Assembly: GCA_001650895.1 (NCBI GenBank) | Contig: LXYH01000014.1 | Location: 4,228-53,965, forward strand | Reading direction: 5' to 3' | Origin: Rhodobacteraceae bacterium EhC02 | GTDB lineage: Bacteria; Pseudomonadota; Alphaproteobacteria; Rhodobacterales; Rhodobacteraceae | Length of the DNA: 49,738 bases | Shown: in pieces, positions 45,835 to 49,738 of the stretch | How positions within the stretch are numbered: the first letter of the stretch is position 1 | How the letters are laid out: each line of letters starts with the position of its first letter | Position numbers and translations under genes: made by a program | The notes under the pieces: generated by a model | Database searches by the model: none | What the model saw: the letters and a program-made list of their open reading frames with translations, nothing else | What the model was told of the DNA's origin: nothing

Positions 45835-45835
<1 letters not shown>

Positions 45836-46539
45836 TATGCGTTCTCCCGTTTCCGAACCGTGCGCTGTTCGATGCGTTTCTCGTGCTGCCCCTGGATGAT
45901 GCGGTGCACATAGATGCCGGGCAGGTGGATGTGATCGGGATCCAGGCTGCCGGTCGGCACGATTTCTTCGACCTCGACCACGCAGACCTTGCCGCACATG
46001 GCCGCCGGCGGGTTGAAGTTGCGCGCGGTCTTGCGGAACACCAGGTTGCCGGTGGCATCGGCCTTCCAGGCCTTCACGATGGACAGATCGGCGAAGATGC
46101 CGCGTTCCATGATATAGGTCTGGCCGTCGAAATCCTTGTGCTCCTTGCCCTCGGCGATCACCGTGCCCACGCCTGTCTTGGTGTAGAAGCCGGGGATCCC
46201 CGCGCCGCCGGCGCGCATCCGCTCGGCCAGGGTGCCCTGGGGATTGAATTCAAGCTCAAGCTCGCCGGACAGGTACTGGCGCATGAATTCCGCGTTCTCG
46301 CCCACGTAGGACGAGATCATCTTCTTCACCTGTTTCGTCTGCAGCAGGATCCCGATGCCGAAATCATCCACGCCCGCGTTGTTCGACGCAAAGGTCAGAT
46401 CCTTCGTGCCCGCGTCCTTGATCGCCTGCAGCAGCAGTTCCGGAATCCCGCACAGGCCGAACCCGCCGGACGCGATGAACATGCCGTCAAACAGCAGCCC
46501 GTCCAGCGCCTCGGCCGCCGAAGTGTAGACTTTCTTCAT
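45835..46539 (-). CDS. scoA: 3-oxoacid CoA-transferase subunit A
   Basis: The 234-residue alpha subunit with the family start (A)[34 protein letters not shown] and [17 protein letters not shown] precedes ATG 46539. It is coupled to scoB. The neighbouring propionyl-CoA genes are 40 kb away in this window, so the two systems are not in one operon. Confidence 0.94.
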
Positions 46540-46638
46540 TGATATCTCCCTCGCATCCGCGTTGCGGCCTTGTTTGCCGCCGGTAGTGGCAAGAGTCAAT
46601 CAAATGCCGCGCCGCAGAGCGGCCAGGGGGCCGCCGGA

Positions 46639-49254
46639 TCAGGTCGCTGTCTTCTTGGCGGGCGCCTTCTTGGCGGCGGGCTTTGTTGCGGTCTTCCTGG
46701 CCGCCGGCTTCTTGGCTGCCGGTTTCTTGGCGGCGGCGGCCTTGGGTTTGGCCGCTGTCTTTTTCGCAGCCCCCTTCTTGCTGCCGGATTTCGCGGCCTT
46801 TTCGGCGATCAGCGCCACGGCTGCGTCCATCGTCATGGCGACGGGATCGGTGTCCTTGGGCAAGGTCGCATTGATCTTGCCCCATTTCACATAGGGGCCG
46901 TAGCGGCCATCGAGAACCTGCACCGGGCCGCCTTCGGTCGGATGCTCGCCCAGTTCGGCCAGCGGTTTGGCGGCGGCGCGGCCCGCGCCTGGGGTGCGGG
47001 ACGCCTTGGCGGCCAATTCCTCGACCGCGCGGTTCATCCCGATGGTGAAGACGTCATCGACTTCCTTGATGTTGGCGTAGACCGTGCCGTGCTTGATGTA
47101 GGGGCCGTAGCGTCCGATCCCGGCCTCGACGGTCACGCCATCCTCGGGGTGGGGGCCGATCTCGCGCGGCAGGTTCAGCAGCATCAGCGCCTTGTCCAGA
47201 TCCATGTCATCGGGCGACCAGCCCTTGGGCAGGCTGGCGCGCGGCGGTTTCTTGTTCTCGGGCGTCGCCTCGCCGCGCTGCACGTAGGGGCCGAAGCGAC
47301 CGGACCGCAGGCTGATCTCGTCGCCCTGGTCGACACCCAGGATGCGGTCGCCCTGCGCTTCGGGATCGCCATTCAGAGGGCGGGTGTAGCGGCATTCGGG
47401 ATAGTTTCCACATCCCACGAAACCGCCGGTGCGCGAGGTCTTCAGATGCAGCTGGCCCGTGCCGCACAGCGGGCAGGAGCGCGGATCGGACCCGTCTTCG
47501 CGCGGCGGATAAAGCTGGGGGGCCAGGGCCTCGTCGAGCACGTCGAGCACTTCGGTGATGCGCAGTTCGGATGTTTCGGCGATGGCGGCGGAGAAGTCGC
47601 GCCAGAAGCGGGCCAGCACATCCTTGTAATCCAGATCGCCGGCGCTGACCTCGTCCAGCTGGTTTTCAAGGTCTGCGGTAAAATCGTATTCCACGTATTT
47701 GCGGAAGAAATTCATCAAGAAGACGGTGACGATCCGGCCCTTGTCCTCGGGGAACAGGCGGTTCTTGTCCTTGCGGACATATTCACGGTCCTGGATCGTG
47801 GTGATCACGCTGGCATAGGTCGAGGGGCGGCCGATGCCCAGTTCTTCCATCCGCTTGACCAGCGTCGCCTCGGTGTAGCGGGGGGGCGGCTGGGTGAAAT
47901 GCTGCTCGGGGGTGACAGTGCGCTTGTCGGCCTTTTCGCCCTGCATGATCTGGGGCAGGCGGCGCTCGTCCTCGGAGGCGTCGTCATCGCGCCCCTCTTC
48001 GTAGACCTTGAGGAAGCCGTCGAACAGAACCACCTGACCGGTGGCGCGCAATTCGACCTGGCCGTCCTTGCTGCCGATATCGACGGTCGTACGCTCGAAG
48101 CGGGCGGCCTCCATCTGGCAGGCGATGGTGCGTTTCCAGATCAGATCGTAAAGCTTGCGCTGGTCGGCTTCGGAAATCCGCAGGCTTTCGGCATCGCGCG
48201 ACATGTCGGTGGGGCGGATGCATTCATGCGCTTCCTGCGCGTTCTTGGCCTTGTTCTTGTACATGCGGGGGCTGGCGGGCACATATTCGGCACCATACCG
48301 GTCCTTGATCGCATCGCGCGTGGCCATCACGGCCTCGGGCGCCATGTCGATGCCGTCGGTCCGCATGTAGGTGATGTGCCCCGCCTCGTAGAGGCGCTGC
48401 GCCGCGTTCATGCACTGGCGCGCGCCCATGCCGTATTTGCGGCTGGCCTCCTGCTGGAGGGTCGAGGTCATGAAAGGGGCGGAAGGGTTGCGCGAGGCCG
48501 GTTTCGCCTCGACCGAGGTCACGCTCAGATCGCGCGAGGTGACGGCCTGCACGGCCATTTCGGCCTGGGTCGCGTTTTCAAGATCGTAACGGTCCAGCTT
48601 CTTGCCGGCCAACTGGGTCAGTCGCGCCTCGAACTCCTGACCGCGCGGTGTGACCAGGCGGGCGGTGACGGACCAGTATTCGCGGGCGCGAAACGCCTCG
48701 ATCTCCATCTCGCGCTCGACGATCAGGCGCAGGCAGACCGATTGCACCCGGCCGGCGCTGCGTGCCCCCGGCAGCTTGCGCCAAAGCACCGGCGAAAGGT
48801 TGAACCCCACAAGGTAATCCAGCGCGCGGCGCGCCAGGTAGGCCTCGACCAGCGGGGCATCGACCTGGCGGGGGTGCTGCATCGCCTCGGTCACGGCGGC
48901 CTTGGTGATGGCGTTGAACACGACCCGGCTGACGGGGGTGTCTTTCTTGATCGCCTTGCGCTGGCGCAGGGTTTCTTCCAGGTGCCAGCTGATCGCCTCG
49001 CCCTCGCGGTCGGGGTCGGTCGCCAGAATCAGGGCGTTGTCCTTGGCCAGCGCATCGGCGATGGCTTTCACGTGCTTGCGGCTGTCGGCGCCCACTTCCC
49101 AGGTCATGTCGAAGCCCTGTTCGGTATCGACCGAACCATCCTTGGCCGGCAGGTCGCGCACATGGCCGTAGGAGGCCAGAACCGTGTAGTCGGATCCCAG
49201 ATACTTGTTGATTGTCTTGGCCTTGGCCGGGGATTCCACAACGACGACGGGCAT
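46639..49254 (-). CDS. topA: DNA topoisomerase I
   Basis: Relaxes negative supercoils by a type IA mechanism. The 871-residue protein has the Toprim domain (VVVVESPAKAKTINKYLG, DPDREGEAISWH), catalytic Tyr296 in ITYMRTDG, and a C-terminal part with a CPLCG ... CGNYPEC zinc-finger and several glycine-rich GRYGPY(V/I)K repeats typical of actinobacterial and alphaproteobacterial TopA. The last about 50 residues are a Lys/Ala/Pro tail resembling histone H1, likely to bind DNA. AAGGAAG precedes ATG 49254; an earlier start at 49278 lacks support. Confidence 0.96.
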   Translation of the reverse strand: MPVVVVESPAKAKTINKYLGSDYTVLASYGHVRDLPAKDGSVDTEQGFDMTWEVGADSRKHVKAIADALAKDNALILATDPDREGEAISWHLEETLRQRKAIKKDTPVSRVVFNAITKAAVTEAMQHPRQVDAPLVEAYLARRALDYLVGFNLSPVLWRKLPGARSAGRVQSVCLRLIVEREMEIEAFRAREYWSVTARLVTPRGQEFEARLTQLAGKKLDRYDLENATQAEMAVQAVTSRDLSVTSVEAKPASRNPSAPFMTSTLQQEASRKYGMGARQCMNAAQRLYEAGHITYMRTDGIDMAPEAVMATRDAIKDRYGAEYVPASPRMYKNKAKNAQEAHECIRPTDMSRDAESLRISEADQRKLYDLIWKRTIACQMEAARFERTTVDIGSKDGQVELRATGQVVLFDGFLKVYEEGRDDDASEDERRLPQIMQGEKADKRTVTPEQHFTQPPPRYTEATLVKRMEELGIGRPSTYASVITTIQDREYVRKDKNRLFPEDKGRIVTVFLMNFFRKYVEYDFTADLENQLDEVSAGDLDYKDVLARFWRDFSAAIAETSELRITEVLDVLDEALAPQLYPPREDGSDPRSCPLCGTGQLHLKTSRTGGFVGCGNYPECRYTRPLNGDPEAQGDRILGVDQGDEISLRSGRFGPYVQRGEATPENKKPPRASLPKGWSPDDMDLDKALMLLNLPREIGPHPEDGVTVEAGIGRYGPYIKHGTVYANIKEVDDVFTIGMNRAVEELAAKASRTPGAGRAAAKPLAELGEHPTEGGPVQVLDGRYGPYVKWGKINATLPKDTDPVAMTMDAAVALIAEKAAKSGSKKGAAKKTAAKPKAAAAKKPAAKKPAARKTATKPAAKKAPAKKTAT

Positions 49255-49434
49255 CACACTTCCTTTCGACTCGGACACTGATCAGTGCCGGTGCACCATG
49301 GCGGCGGACCATGTGGGGTGAAAGGGGGCTTTGTCAATGCGCCGAAAATGCGGTGCCTGCCTGCTTGGTGCGTGGGGCGGGGCCTGCATCGGACGGGGTC
49401 TGTGACCCCCGGCAAGCCTTGCTGGCGTGCCGGG

Positions 49435-49738
49435 TCAAGGCTGCGCCGCGCGGGCCAGCAAGCCGCCGGGCTGGCGCAGGATCCGGCCTTCAAGCTCCAG
49501 CGCCAGAAGGGCGGGGGCGACCTGATGCGCGGGGCTGTCGAGGTCGCGGATCAGCTGATCCTCGGCCAGCGGAGAGGGGCCAAGCCGGGCCAGGATCTGG
49601 CCATGCAGCGCGGCGGTTTCGCGCAAGCTGCGGCGGTCGGGCGGGGGAGTAACGGGGGCAGGCGGCCGCGTGACGGTGGCGGCACCTTGCGGTTTTTCGG
49701 GTCGCGGCACGGGCGCCAGCCCTTCGATCACATCGGCG
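49435..49738 (-). CDS. dprA: DNA-processing protein DprA, C-terminal part (cut by window edge)
   Basis: Only the C-terminal about 100 codons are present. The open frame continues past the right edge (ADVIEGLAP...), matching the end of the DprA Rossmann domain, and is followed by a Pro-rich linker and a winged-helix-like domain (LARLGPSPLAEDQLIRDLDSP, LLALELEGRILRQPGG), as in many DprA proteins. DprA protects incoming single-stranded DNA and loads RecA in transformation. The dprA-topA pairing is common. The start is outside the window. Confidence 0.85.
   Translation of the reverse strand, partial: ADVIEGLAPVPRPEKPQGAATVTRPPAPVTPPPDRRSLRETAALHGQILARLGPSPLAEDQLIRDLDSPAHQVAPALLALELEGRILRQPGGLLARAAQP

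Noticed and set aside
46570-49281. A 903-codon plus-strand open frame
   Set aside because: It is the antisense shadow of topA; composition is His/Arg/Gly-rich with no domain, which is typical of reverse frames in high-GC DNA.

Overview
The window is high-GC chromosomal DNA from an alphaproteobacterium, almost certainly of the family Rhodobacteraceae (Rhodobacterales). The basis is gene order and gene types: pccA - sulfotransferase-like - methylmalonyl-CoA mutase; AI-2E permease - hdaA - ppk1 - ppx; a short proS without editing insert followed by lolC/E-lolD; topA next to dprA; and FnrL-type and CtrA-type DNA sites. I cannot fix the genus. Nearly all of it reads as core genome. I see no tRNA, rRNA, CRISPR array, phage or insertion sequence.

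Layout. (1) 1-8.8 kb: propionate/methylmalonyl-CoA locus, with the biotin-carrying subunit pccA and B12-dependent methylmalonyl-CoA mutase, interspersed with small uncharacterised proteins, two small lipoproteins, a DUF4174 protein and a sulfotransferase-like protein. (2) 8.2-11.1 kb: VOC protein, TerB/J-domain protein, an endonuclease/exonuclease/phosphatase-fold enzyme and a secreted protein. (3) 11.1-16.7 kb, minus strand: AI-2E permease, DnaA-inactivator HdaA, polyphosphate kinase ppk1 and exopolyphosphatase ppx. (4) 17.1-21.3 kb: proS, LolC/E permease, LolD ATPase and a DUF3047 protein. (5) 21.3-24.1 kb: thioesterase with a decayed transporter remnant behind it, three tandem small cytochromes c behind an FNR-type site, and a DUF1194 von Willebrand protein. 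(6) 24.1-31.3 kb: parE, two alpha/beta hydrolases, ppk2 behind a second FNR-type site, and a DUF1007 + NicO nickel/cobalt transporter pair. (7) 31.3-45.1 kb, mostly minus strand: a tad/cpa (Flp pilus) locus with two pilin-like genes, cpaB, cpaC, OmpA-like lipoprotein, cpaE/tadZ, cpaF/tadA, tadB, tadC, two tadD-type TPR lipoproteins, prepilin peptidase and an uncharacterised AAA+ ATPase, plus a divergent lytic transglycosylase. (8) 45.2-49.7 kb, minus strand: 3-oxoacid CoA-transferase subunits, topA and the 3' end of dprA.

How the parts work together. Region 1 channels propionyl-CoA to succinyl-CoA. Regions 3 and 6 together carry both polyphosphate kinases and the exopolyphosphatase. Region 7 encodes most of a Flp-pilus machine but lacks recognisable TadE/F/G minor pilins, which must lie elsewhere or be absent.

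The most useful non-gene observations are: a 22-base element found four times, always sense-oriented 18-55 bases after a stop codon; an FNR-type site exactly 41.5 bases from the predicted start of ppk2 transcription; an FNR-type site before the cytochrome operon; a full CtrA-type box before the main pilin; switch-like inverted repeats in two intergenic regions; and a transporter pseudogene. No wholly new system is proven. The strongest candidates for new biology are the FNR-linked three-cytochrome operon, the 3'-end element, and the AAA+ ATPase beside the pilus genes.
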